From contig CAJFCV020000004.1 in NCBI GenBank assembly GCA_904066235.2, positions 12,338,001 through 12,402,000 of the forward strand: a stretch of 64,000 nt of DNA. Reading direction: 5' to 3'. Under the pieces are notes generated by a model, which saw only the letters and a program-made list of their open reading frames with translations, was not told the DNA's origin and ran no database searches. Both the position numbers and the translations under genes were made by a program. The DNA comes from Bursaphelenchus xylophilus. Taxonomy: Eukaryota; Nematoda; Chromadorea; Rhabditida; Aphelenchoididae. Below, in pieces: positions 33,137-43,556 of the stretch (positions are counted from its first letter, which is position 1; every line of letters begins with the position of its first letter).

Positions 33137-36100
33137 CATTTCCTTGAAATTTCAACAGTTTTTTTGAAGGTTTATTTAGCTTTGTAATTTTACACCGACG
33201 AACTTTAAAAGGGCAATGTGTCTAGCAGGAAGGCAACTTTGAAAATGAAACAAAAGTGCAACGTCAAAAAAAAAAACTGGTTTATGGCAAGTGGTCGTTA
33301 ACGAAACGTGTAGACAGTAGTCTCGCATCGGGCCGGCCTTTGTCGGCAAAGATCACTGAACGCCTCAAATTGAGAAAACCAGAGCCAGCGACACCTCTGG
33401 ATGATAAGGGATGGGCATGGCTCTGATGCCGGGCCGGAGAGAATTGGCCCGGCCCGGCTAGGTCGCTATTCAATTATAATAAAAAATGGCATTAGCTAGC
33501 GAAAAGCTCCAAAAAATGAGGAATGAGACTGCCAATTCGACCGGCCTTTACTTTCTTTCGGGCTGGGCAGCAACGGCAACTTTCGGCCCACGGGCCGACC
33601 GGTAAATCAAGTCTACTAACAAAAAGATAATGTGTGCGTTGTGTAGGTGGCATACTACACGTGAACATGAAGAATGAAGGAAGAATTTTTTATGTAAATG
33701 TACTAAGTGATGGCCAAAGTAAAGGTGAATGACCGATGAATTGACCGAGTTTTCAACATTTATTTTTTAGCTTTTTGCTAGCCAATACCAGGTTTTTTAT
33801 ATTGGTATTTGCTAGCAGGCCTACTAGCATTTTCATAAAGTGCACGGAGTGCATCAAGGCGAAATGGAAAACAGTTTTGTCGCAGGATTTTGTTTGAAAA
33901 GTCTAATGGTCCAGTCGACCTTTTTTCTTCGGCGCGATGTCCATCCACTTTGTGAAAAGGCTAATATCCGGACCGGGCCGATTCCCTCCGTCCGGCACTG
34001 GAGTCATGTGTATTCCTTTTCTTCCAGAAAACCAAGGCTTCAGACGCTGCCGCAATGTTCGTCTATCCGACCTTTGCCGGCAACGGACCAGCTCGGCTCT
34101 ACAGTTATGTCTACTCGTCCCTTTACAACCAGTTTCCATCAACAGCTTGTTTGTCGTTGCACTTTCGTTTCATTTTCAGCTTAAAAGAGAGTTTTTTACA
34201 GATTGAAGCTTCTCATAACAAGGGCCGGACATTTCGAAAAAACGACCAACTCAGAATCTTTTGATATTTTGCATAGTTGTTGCACCGTGATAGCTGAACG
34301 TCAGCGTGAATTTTTAGTTTCTGAAATTACCGTATACGGGGGTTACGGTAGGTACAATTTTCACAAAGATTGGGTTCGTGTGTATAAACCCCGAGGAGTA
34401 AAAGCACAAAACCTTGCTGTTTTACGTTTTTGACCATGGGGAACATTTTCATAATTGACAACTTTACCGTAGGATGTTGCCTTCGACTACTTTGAAAAAT
34501 ACCAAGGTACCATATTGAATGTAACTCTTCGGCATTCTACTTGTCTCAACTTTTGAAACCTCTCAAATATACCTTGACATGTACGGAACAACATACCAAA
34601 AATGCGCGAAAATAAAAGGGGTGGTTTTGGAGTTACGGTACTTTGAAGGCAGCCGGTACCGTATATCAAAATTTCATTTTTTCTGAAATTGACGTAGAAA
34701 CCCCGCAAACCTCGCCGAAATACGTTTTCGAACCTCGCGAACATTTTTGTAATTGACACTTTTTTTGTAGGATGCGGCCTTCGACCGCTATGAGAATTGT
34801 CAAGATACCATGATCAATATAACTTTCCGGCATTCAACTTGTCTCAACTTTTGAAACCTTTTAAAAACACCTTGACATATGGGTAACAACATATCAAAAA
34901 TTTAGGAAAATAAAAGGGGTGGTTTTGGAGTTATGGTACTTTGAATTTTGGACATACAGTACACCTCGATTTATTTTCGGCTCAACTTTACGTAGATTGT
35001 CTTAAAAACAAAATGTAATGCTCTATGTATGTTGTACGACCCTCAAAAACTATTTTCACCAGGAAACTCAGAAAATTTTGGCCTAAGCATACTGTAACAT
35101 ATCGTGCGCAAATAATTGGTTACTGTAACAGCAAGATCAGCGATTTGTTAAATGTTTTGAACCGATTACCACGGTTTAGAGTCGTGTGTGCCATACGACA
35201 GTAAAATCTTCCAAATTCGGACGTCAGCATTACAATAAAAGTTCGGTGTACTGTATGATCAAGATTAAAAGTACCATAACTATAAAACCACCCCTTTTAT
35301 TTTTCTAAATTTTTGATATGTTGTTACACATACGTCAAAGTGTTTTTAAAAGGTTTCAAAAGTTGAGACAAGTTGAATGCCGGAAAGTTATATTGATCAT
35401 GGTATCTTGACGTTTCTCATAGCGGTCGAAGGCCGCATCCTACAAAAAGAGTGTCAATTACAAAAATGTTCGCGAGGGTCGAAAACGTATTTCGGCGAGG
35501 TTTGCGGGGTTTCTACGTCAATTTCAAAAAAAATGAAATTTTGATATACGGTACCGGCTGCCTTCAAAGTACCGTAACTCCAAAACCACCCTTTTTATTT
35601 TCGCGCATTTTTGATATGTTGTTACATACATGTCAAGGTATATTTGAGAGGTTTCAAAAGTTGAGACAAGTTGAATGCCGGAAAGTTATATTGATCATGG
35701 TATCTTGACGTTTCTCATAGCGGTCGAAGGCCGCATCCTACAAAAAGAGTGTCAATTACAAAAATGTTCGCGAGGTTCGAAAACGTATTTCGGCGAGGTT
35801 TGCGGGGTTTCTACGTCAATTTCAGAAAAAATGAAATTTTGATATACGGTACCGGCTGCCTTCAAAGTACCGTAACTCCAAAACCACCCCTTTTATTTTC
35901 GCGCATTTTTGATATGTTGTTTCGTACATGTCAAGGTATATTTGAGAGGTTTCAAAAGTTGAGACAAGTAGAATGCCGAAGAGTTACATTCAATATGGTA
36001 CCTTGGTATTTTTCAAAGTAGTCGAAGGCAACATCCTACGGTAAAGTTGTCAATTATGAAAATGTTCCCCATGGTCAAAAACGTAAAACAGCGAAGTTTT

Positions 36101-36413
36101 GTGTCTTTACTCCTTGGGGTTTTTACACACGAACCCAATATTTCTGAAAATTGTACCTACCGTAACCCCCGTATACGGTAATTTCTGAAACTAAAAATTC
36201 GTACTAACGTTCAGCTATCATAGTACAACAATTACGCAAAATATCAAAAGATTCTAAGTTGGTCGTTTTTTCGAAATGTCCGGGCCATCCTTCGAGTTGT
36301 AAAAAACTCTCTTTTAAACCCTTCCTGTTAAACATTGCCCTTTGAGAATTTGTCGTTGTAAAATTACAAACCGCAATAAACAATTAAAAAACATCTGAAA
36401 TTTCAAGGAAATG
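33137..36413. repeat. 3.3-kb inverted repeat with tandem 298-bp units (E)
   Basis: The left arm starts CATTTCCTTGAAATTTCA and the right arm ends with its complement at about 36413. The arms match through AGTTTTTTACA, CCGTATACGGGGGTTACGGT and the block at 34440-34760, and again at 35451-36050. In the right arm a 298-bp unit occurs twice in tandem (starting about 35451 and 35749); the left arm has two inverted units (about 34487-34760 and 34760-34960). The centre, about 34960-35280, is unpaired. The left arm is lengthened by a nested element at 33240-34178. Identical 85-90-codon ORFs in the units are repeat translations. Confidence 0.85.
33240..34178. mobile_element. TIR element nested in the left arm of the long inverted repeat
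   Basis: The left end TGAAAATGAAACAAAAGTGC (AACG) is mirrored at 34150-34178 (GCACTTTCGTTTCATTTTCA). The right arm of the host repeat lacks this ~940 bp, reading AGGAAGGGTTTAAAAGAGAG directly. CTT may be the target duplication. The interior is GC-rich, with GGGCCGG and GGCCCGGCCCGGCT blocks and short unrecognised ORFs (33840-34184 plus, 33903-34142 minus). Confidence 0.7.
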
Positions 36414-37228
36414 TGTAATAGTAATCATTTTCCGTAGAAGCCTTTTGTTGCGAAAAAATAGCATGAGAAATCGATAAGGCATCATGACTTTTAATTACCG
36501 TGTTTTTATGTTTGCAAAGGGCTGTGATTCGTTCGGCTTGAAGGGTTCTTTGATGAGGTGCGTCAACTGACAAGTGGTTGTAAAAACCTTTTTTTCAAGT
36601 TGTTTCTGCAACCTTTACAATTGTTTTTTTCGCCGCTTGCGGTTGCTGTATTCTCAAACTTTTCTTGGAAACGAATTGGTTTGGATTTGATGTTTTCTTC
36701 AGCGCTTTGAATGATTGTATTGTTACCACAGAATATTTACTGCTTCGTGACAAAAAAAAATTGATGAAAAAGCTCGAGCAAGGTTGAGAAAACATTGCCT
36801 CAGAAGGTTGCACATGAAATTCCGGAAGCAATGAAGGATTGCCATCGTTCCTACAAGCCTATTCAAGTTTCGCTCCCACCGCCCGAGCGGTAAACATTCT
36901 CCGCAAAAGAAGTCTTGTGAAGATCGAAAGATCTCCAGCTGCCAATTGAAGGCGTCTTATCATCCCGTCCGCAAGTTTTATGACCTCCGCTGATAAGAAC
37001 GGAGAATTCCCCGTGAAACTTTTTTTTTAAATTTGAAATTATATTTTTTGCTCTTCTTGAAATACTTTTGGCAAAAAAATGAACAAAGTTTGAGATGCAA
37101 CACAAAGAACATGAAGGGCAAGATAATCAGGGAACTTCTGAAACACCCGGCTGATAAAAGGTGGAAAAGTTCGTGTAATATGGACTGGAGTTACAAGAGC
37201 GGGCCAATTATTACGGCCGATATTTGGC
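36414..37228. other. Gene-free stretch
   Basis: A 78-codon minus ORF (36595-36831) with KALKKTSNPNQ and PQAAKKTIVKV is present but has no known domain. I see nothing else. Confidence 0.45.
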
Positions 37229-37680
37229 TTACAGTAGCGGATCGGATCCAGTGGCAAAAAAATGGGCCATTTTGCTTCCTGGAAGTATCAAAAATGTGGC
37301 AAAATGCCTCCTTCTCCAAGTGAAAAGGTCTGCCGCTGTAGCTTACAGTTCAAGTGTTACAAGTTCGGCACTTGATTTTGATGAAGCTTGGAACAAATTT
37401 TAACCCATTTTTTACAGCTGGGCCTTTGGAACAACCGATATTTTTATTTCGAAATTTGAAAAAATGTAACATTTTTTTGCAAATTTTCACATCAAAATTC
37501 GCATGTCTATTTCTACTGTAGAAGGTAAGTTTCCACAAAAAATCAGCTTTTTTCGCGAGAAACTGGCAAAGATATGGCCAAGAATTGTTTTTCTCTCTAA
37601 CCACTCTCTGCACTCCCTCTTTCACATACTCTCTCGGCCTCAAACATCGTTGAATATTTGGTTTTTTTTTATTTTAAGCA
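37229..37680. repeat. Composite of family B arm and divergent family A
   Basis: The family B arm (CAGTAGCGGATCGGATCCAG to CTCCAAGTGAAAAGG) joins AGCTTACAGTTCAAGTGTTA and a divergent family A half with TTTCTACTGTAGAAGG. It is the reverse of 6700-7190, with the same junction text. Confidence 0.65.
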
Positions 37681-37859
37681 TGTGAGAGACGGCTTGGAGG
37701 TGATTTATAGATGTGTTCGCGACGCGTTCACGTGAACGGATGCAAAAAACAATCATGGGAAATGACAGGTTATCATAAAAATGGCAACACAACAATGTTT
37801 GAGGAGAGAAATTGAATCATTGCTCGAATGAAGTTAACCTTCAAATCAATAGGAGCATC

Positions 37860-38340
37860 GCAAGTGGGCACCTCCAATTTTTTTAAAATTTTGCACACAC
37901 CTCGGACATGAGCCAAATACGAACTGCTGAAAGTTTTAGCTCGCACTTTACAGGTAGAGGCGAGATATTTGACAATCTTTGCCGCTGAGAGAGTACGTAA
38001 AAAGCGGGGAGAGGTCAGAGAGAAGAATACTTTCTGGCGATATCTTTTCCAGGATGTTATGGAAACGATTGATTTTTTGTGGAAAAAATACTGTTTACGG
38101 TGGAAATAGGCATGAAACTTTTTGTATCAAAATTCGGAAAAAGAAGTGTCATATTTTTGCGAACTTTCGGCCTGAAAATCTCGGTTCTTTTCTGTAAAAG
38201 ATTAGCCTGAAATCTTGCATATACGGAGAGCGTTTGCAGAGGAAAAACTATATAGAATTCAGCATATGTCATCAAAAAATCATCTTTAATTCGAAGGCAT
38301 GCTTGATTAAAATGCAAGTGTTGCACTTCCAAGACTTCGT
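37860..38340. repeat. Degraded family A MITE
   Basis: It runs from GTGGGCACCTCCAATTTTTT through TTTTAGCTCGCACTTTACAG, CTGAGAGAGTACG and TTACGGTGGAAATAGGCATG to GTTGCACTTCCAAGACTTCG. Both termini are degraded, and no TWA duplication is evident. Confidence 0.6.
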
Positions 38341-38417
38341 TGACGAATTTTAGATGACATTTTTTCCATTTTAACGCCCTTTTTTGGCCTTCAAGGCCTA
38401 AAAATCCTCTTCAATCC

Positions 38418-38792
38418 ATGATCCTTTCAACTGCTATAATTTTGTCCCCACCCTCTCAAACAACAGTGCGTAATAAAAAAACAAACAACAGAACTGGCGT
38501 GATATTATTAACACACCAAGGCGTGCTCTTTGCCCGTATTTTACAGCCATATTGTTTACTCTTCTTCATTGTACTTGCAAATGCTGATAAGCCCGCTTTC
38601 CCAGTCAATTACAGTTTTTCCGGAGGGCTTAAAAAGCTGAGACAGACATTTTTTGAAGTCATTTTGCCTTCTAGGGCGGTTTTGATTATATTTTCGATGA
38701 CTTTTTTCGTTTTGGAGTTGATGAAACATTTTTATTTTTCAAGGGAAACGCTTGAATTGAGGCGCTTATATATTAATGAAATGTTATTTTAA
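38418..38792 (+). other. Unassigned 124-codon ORF
   Basis: An uninterrupted frame with hydrophobic stretches (PYCLLFFIVLANA near residue 44 and VLIIFSMTFFVLELM near 88) starts at ATG 38418. No family is recognised, no splice support is seen, and it lies between repeats. It could be a small membrane protein or chance. Confidence 0.15.
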
Positions 38793-38839
38793 TTAAACCC
38801 ATGTTATTTTTACTGATATTTCAAGGCATCTTCAAGATT

Positions 38840-39190
38840 CTTAGAGTAAATTTTGCGAAAAGAAGCAAGATTTTTTGTTCGAAAATTGGTTGAAATTTGA
38901 CAATTTTTTTTTTAATTTTCACATGAAAAATTTTTTGCTTATTTCTACTGTAGAGCGTAATGTTTCCACAAAAAATTATTTTTTTCCGCATTAAACTGTC
39001 AAAGATACAGCCAAAAAAAAGTTTTTTCCCTGACCACTCTCCACATTTCGCCCACTCTCTCGGTGACAAAGATTATTCAATATCTCGACTTCCGCTGCAA
39101 AGTACGGGCTAAGCCTGTCAGAAATTCGTATTTGACTTATGCCCGATGCATGTGCAAGTTTTGATAAAAATGGACGGGTCACACCGGGGT
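38840..39190. repeat. Degraded family A MITE
   Basis: TTTCTACTGTAGAGCGTAAT, CCACATTTCGCCCACTCTCT and GCAAAGTACGGGCTAAGCCT are family landmarks. It ends near GTTTTGATAAAAATGGACGG without the usual terminus. The following ~190 bp (TCATTTGATATATGTAAAAA to AACAGCCTTCGCTGCGAAGG) recurs at about 45960-46150, so this junction was copied. Confidence 0.6.
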
Positions 39191-39394
39191 CATTTGATAT
39201 ATGTAAAAAAGTTTATTTTATTGTTGTTTTTTCGTTGATTCGTGTTTTTGCAATTTTGGGGCGGACACAATTCGGTAAATCAATTTGAAACATTTTGTCA
39301 AATCACTATCATTAACGTGAGGTGTTATAAATACCCGCTTCGATGGGGAATTGTTGCGGTTTTGGGGGTGCCAACAGCCTTCGCTGCGAAGGAC

Positions 39395-39838
39395 AGGGTT
39401 CCAAGTGCGACGCTCAGATTTTGCTTTAATTTTGCATACATTTTGGGTATAGGCCGCATATCAATTTCTGAAAGTTCAAGCCAGCGCTTTACAGGGGCAG
39501 CCGAGATATTGAACGATCTTTGCGGCCGAGAGAGTATGCGAAATCCGGAGAGAGGCAAAGGAAACACCACTTTTTGGCCATATCTTTGCCAGTTTTGAGC
39601 GGAAAAAAATTTTGTGGAAACATTATTGTCTACGGTAGAAATAGGCATGAAATTTTTTATGCCAAAATTCGAAAAAAAGGCCACATCTTTGCCAACTTTC
39701 GATCTAACAGAAAAAAAATCTCGGTCATTTCTGCAAATTGCGAGCTAAGAGTCCGACACTTTTCTCAGGAAAAATTGCTCTAAATTTATGCCACTTTTCA
39801 TCAAAATCGCAGTATCGTACTTGAAGCCCTTCCCTTGT
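39395..39838. mobile_element. Family A MITE, terminally degraded
   Basis: TTCCAAGTGCGACGCTCAGA at the left and TATCGTACTTGAAGCCCTTC CCTTGTG at the right bracket a full-length interior (GAGAGAGTATGCG, CTACGGTAGAAATAGGCATG). It lies about 190 bp upstream of the first nuclear receptor. Confidence 0.65.
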
Positions 39839-40012
39839 GAGACACCAATTTCCTTGCAAAAAAAGCGATTTTTTCTTTCAAAAATTATTAGTTTGAAGTT
39901 TATGACTTGCAAGTTGCTTTTTCAAAACGTTTGTTTTCAATAATACCCTACCTTAAAGATCATTTATCAATTCACTTTTTGTATTTTTCTCTTTGTGGTT
40001 CATAAATATATA

Positions 40013-40027
40013 TGGTATTCTTTCAGG
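40013..40027 (+). promoter_or_regulatory. Likely trans-splice acceptor of receptor A
   Basis: TGGTATTCTTTCAG followed by G and the ATG at 40028. An acceptor one base before the start fits spliced-leader addition. A coding exon further upstream is the alternative. Confidence 0.55.
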
Positions 40028-42344
40028 ATGAAAAAACGTGTCCTCAAGGTGGAGCGGAAAGGAAGTCAATGCGACTGTCAAGTGTGTGGAAGGCCAACGA
40101 GGGCCTACTTTCACAAATTATTCGTTTGCTGCGCTTGCACAATGTTTTACAGGAGGTAAGGTGATGACTAGTTTACAATAGAAGTGTCCTAATTGAAATC
40201 GTTAAATTTTCTTTGTATTTTGCACACGTAATAGGCATGGGACAAGCATAACTTCCCCAAAGTTTTAACTCATGTTTTGGAAGTAAAGCCGAGATATGCA
40301 ACGGTCTTTGCCGCTGAGAGAGTAGGCGAAATGTGGAGAGCGGACCGAGAAAAAACCACTTTTTGGGGCCTTCTTGGCCAATTTCACATAGGATATTTCG
40401 ATTCATTGTGTAAGCTTTACTCTCTCTGGAAAAAAAGGTATCAAACTTTAAGTCATTAATACTTAAACCTCTACACAGCTAACCTGAACGACTCTTTAGG
40501 AACTTCCGCGCCTTTCTCCGATCTCAATGCCGTACCGGCGACGGGGGCTGCGACCTCTCCAATGGGCCTCGTCGTTTCTGCCTCTACTGTCGACTGAACG
40601 CCTGTCGGAAGCTGGGTCTGCGGATGCTGGGAAAGAACCTCGTCGTGCAGACCAACGGCCTTCCAGCCGACGACATTTCCGAGGAGCAGCTGGAGGAAGC
40701 GGGGCCAATCGAGGGCTTCGAAAATGTGGGCTCCCCATCCACCAGTTCGGGCTATGGGAGCAGCTACAGTGGGTCGAGCGGGCTGTCGTTGTACCCGCCG
40801 AGTCTAACACAAGAAGTTTACATCGAGCCGAGCGACGGGATCCTGGATTTTTTGGGAAAAAGTGCGATTGAACTTCCAAAATTAAGGTGAGAAGTTGCTT
40901 ATAAAGGCAGCTAGAACTTTATGAACACACTTTTACGTTGTGAAATAGAACATTGATTAATTGACACAGTAATTCCCAAATTTCAGGCTAATAACCAACG
41001 CCTTCCGTCAACTGGACGACCAACAAAAGTTCCTGGCCACAATGCAACGAGGCTCCGAGATGCTCGACTACGCCTGTCCCGCCGAAGAACTGATCTACTG
41101 CGATCGCATACAGTACGAAAAAATGGAGTCAAAGGTCATCCGGATTGCCTGTATGACACTGAATCGATTGATTGACGCCATCCAGCCTCAAATGGACATT
41201 GAGAGGAGAACCGAGATTATCCAGAACACCTCCGTTAACATGTCGCTAATGCACAAGATCCTCTGCACGTTCCGGCAATTCCCAGAGATGGGACAGTCGC
41301 TGTCGTCGCCGTTTACGGGCTATTATAGTGATCTCAACGACTTGGACGCGTATCTGGCTGATGTGTGGAACGAGGTACATATTTTTGTGTCTTTTAGGAT
41401 CTTCCTCGCTTATATCCAACATTTTATGGCAAAAAATTACAACAGACTCTAGAGGGGCCAATAGCAAGGGGCACGTTTGTTTTAGCTATAACTCGGCAGT
41501 CTGTAAAACGCTTAGTGTAAGTCATATGTGAGAACGCTCTGTAAGAACCCCTGTTTTTTATACATAAAGATTTTAAAGTCATCTATGCCTTAGGGCGTTT
41601 TGAAAACCTGAATTTAAAGAATAGAGCGGTCAGAGATCAAAAGGTAGTTTTTTTTCGAAAATTTGGAAATTCCTTTAACCCCTTAGGGCCTAAATTCTCA
41701 AAAACGTGTAAGGCTGAAAATGAGAGCCCCGATAGTCATCATGAAATTCTATTTACACTAAAATGATCGATTTTTCTCCTAGTTAGAGCTAAAACAAAGT
41801 CTCCACTCTTTGATGGCTTTCCCTTTAGTCATCAGCTGTATAATTTCTATTAATAACTTCCCTTTAGAAAGTAGACATTGTTATGCGCCGATTCCACGCC
41901 GACATCTACACACACTACACTCCCTGCTTGGAGGAGGCGCGTTATTTGATGGTCCATCCAGTGGAATGCGCATACCTTGCCGTTCAAGCGACTCTGGAAA
42001 AGGCCTCCGACGACGTGGCATTCCGCATGTTCTCCGAAGGTCTTGACCACGAATTTGCGACCTTTCTCCAAATGAGGGAGCATTTTGAGAGCGCGGAGAG
42101 CAGAATCCATCGGCTGAAACAGTTCCAAAACAACTTTCATGTGAGGATTACAATATTTCGGAAAATTTCTGGTATACCATGGTTCTTACTGAAACTGTTT
42201 CAGAATTTCATCGCCAAATACATTGACTGCCATGGGATGATTGACCTGTTCTTGTCCGAATCCAAGAACGTCGAGGAACGACGCTCGGTTTGGTTGTCCA
42301 AGAAGGACTTGCAACGATACATCCAAGCCGCGTCTTCAGTGTAA
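40028..42344 (+). CDS. Nuclear hormone receptor A, complete
   Basis: Five exons: 40028-40155, 40500-40886, 40987-41374, 41868-42140 and 42204-42344. They total 1317 nt (438 aa), with frame kept. The DBD has zinc finger 1 with Cys17, 20, 34 and 37 (CQVC, then CCAC), recognition region CCACTMFYRRNF, and zinc finger 2 with Cys53, 60, 70 and 73. A conserved extension follows: CRLNACRKLGLRMLGKNLVV. A Ser/Gly/Tyr-rich hinge (SSGYGSSYSGSSG) links to an all-helical ligand-binding domain from about residue 172 (FRQLDDQQKFL, then GYYSDLNDLDAYLADVW). It should be a nuclear ligand-regulated transcription factor; ligand and targets are unknown. Finger 2 has six residues between its first two Cys, not the classic five. 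Intron 1 carries a family A fragment (about 40190-40440). I see no canonical AATAAA directly after the stop. Confidence 0.93.
40190..40440. repeat. Family A fragment in receptor A intron 1
   Basis: AATTTTCTTTGTATTTTGCA, TCTTTGCCGCTGAGAGAGTA and GCGAAATGTGGAGAGCGG are family landmarks; the termini are missing. Confidence 0.55.
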
Positions 42345-42429
42345 ATCATTGTATATAATGAATGTACAGAACTGTATGGTAAATAAGAGAACAAAAAACA
42401 GAATTGTATGATAAAAGAACAAAAAAAAA

Positions 42430-43556
42430 CGCCAAGATTTTTAGGTCACATATTTCCCTCGACAGTAGAAATACACTGCTGGACAAAATGATATGACCAC
42501 CTCAATTTTGCGCTGGCAATTTGTCCATGGTAAATGAATTGCTTTAATATTTGGTGAAAGTGAGTATGGAGCAATGTAACATGTACCCAAAAAGTATCAA
42601 AGGATTTCAAAAAGTGCAAAGTGAGTAAATTTTGGAAAAACGCGAAACCGCCAAAAATCGGCTGGACAAAATGATATGACCACGTGGTTTAATTCAATCT
42701 TTTACTAATCAACGCAATTTAACAAACAATCCTAGTAATCAGTGAGTCCTCCACTGATTACTAGGACTGGTATGGGGACACGTTCGGCCAGGTTTAGACG
42801 GGTTTGAACGCGTTAAACCATGTTTGATGCAGAGCTACCCAAACTGGTGATTATCTTCCATTAACGCTTTCTAAAACTTTTAAATGACGTTTTTATCATG
42901 TGATCTAGACGTGTAATCACCTGTGCAAGCCTTCGCTTTTCGTACGAACTCCATGGTGATCTGGTAGTGCCGATTCGGCAAACATCCGGTTACAATGTCC
43001 AGCTTTGGCGACCCATTTGCTACTTGACCCTGGGGATAGATGTGCTCCTTAGGTTTAAAGTGTAACCCAGAATCTCTCTAGAAAACGGCGAAGCCAAGAA
43101 AAGTCCCCGCTGACACGATCACAGCCTTGTAGATGCAACTTTGCCGACCTTCACCTTAACCAGCAAAACCGAGTTTTTCAAATGGATTTTTAGCGATGCA
43201 AAACGCGTTTTTCCAAATTTTACTCACCTTGCACTTTTTGAAATCCTTTGATACTTTTTGGGTACATGTTACATTGCTCCATACACACTTTCACCAAATA
43301 TTAAAGCAATTCATTTACCATGGACAAATTGCCAGCGCAAAATTGCGGTGGTCATATCATTTTGTGCAGCAGTGTAGGCATGGACTTTCTGTGCCAAAAG
43401 AAAGACAAGAGCCAAATTCTTGTCAATTTTCGACCTAAAAATCTCGTCTGCAAAACGCGAGCTAAAAACCCCTTATTGTTAGAAATCTTTACTCTAAATT
43501 TTTGAGAAGTTTCATTAAAATGTGCTGTATGCACTTTGACCACTTCCCTTCATAAC
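42430..43556. repeat. Family A copy interrupted by a Tc1-like element
   Basis: Left remnant 42430-42473 (TTTTTAGGTCACAT, then CGACAGTAGAAATA) and right remnant 43375-43556 (TAGGCATGGACTTTCTGTGC to TTTGACCACTTCCCTT). Joined, they restore the family landmark GTAGAAATAGGCATG, which pins the ends of the inserted element exactly. Confidence 0.8.
42474..43374. mobile_element. Tc1/mariner-like element with ~170-bp TIRs, no intact transposase
   Basis: The ends are CACTGCTGGACAAAATGATA and its complement TATCATTTTGTGCAGCAGTG (one indel/mismatch), flanked by TA at 42472-42473 and 43375-43376. The TIRs pair for about 170 bp (CAATTTGTCCATGGTAAATG; GTACCCAAAAAGTATCAAAG). The outer motif GGCTGGACAAAATGATATGA recurs internally at about 42660. 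A 15-bp perfect hairpin (TCCTAGTAATCAGTG) sits near 42731-42767. No long ORF remains. It lies 130 bp past the stop of receptor A. Confidence 0.85.

Noticed and set aside
35451..36021. Two near-identical 85-90-codon ORFs beginning MSITKMFAR, plus a third inverted at 34487-34759
   Set aside because: They are copies of one tandem repeat unit in the long hairpin; their similarity reflects the repeat and not protein selection.
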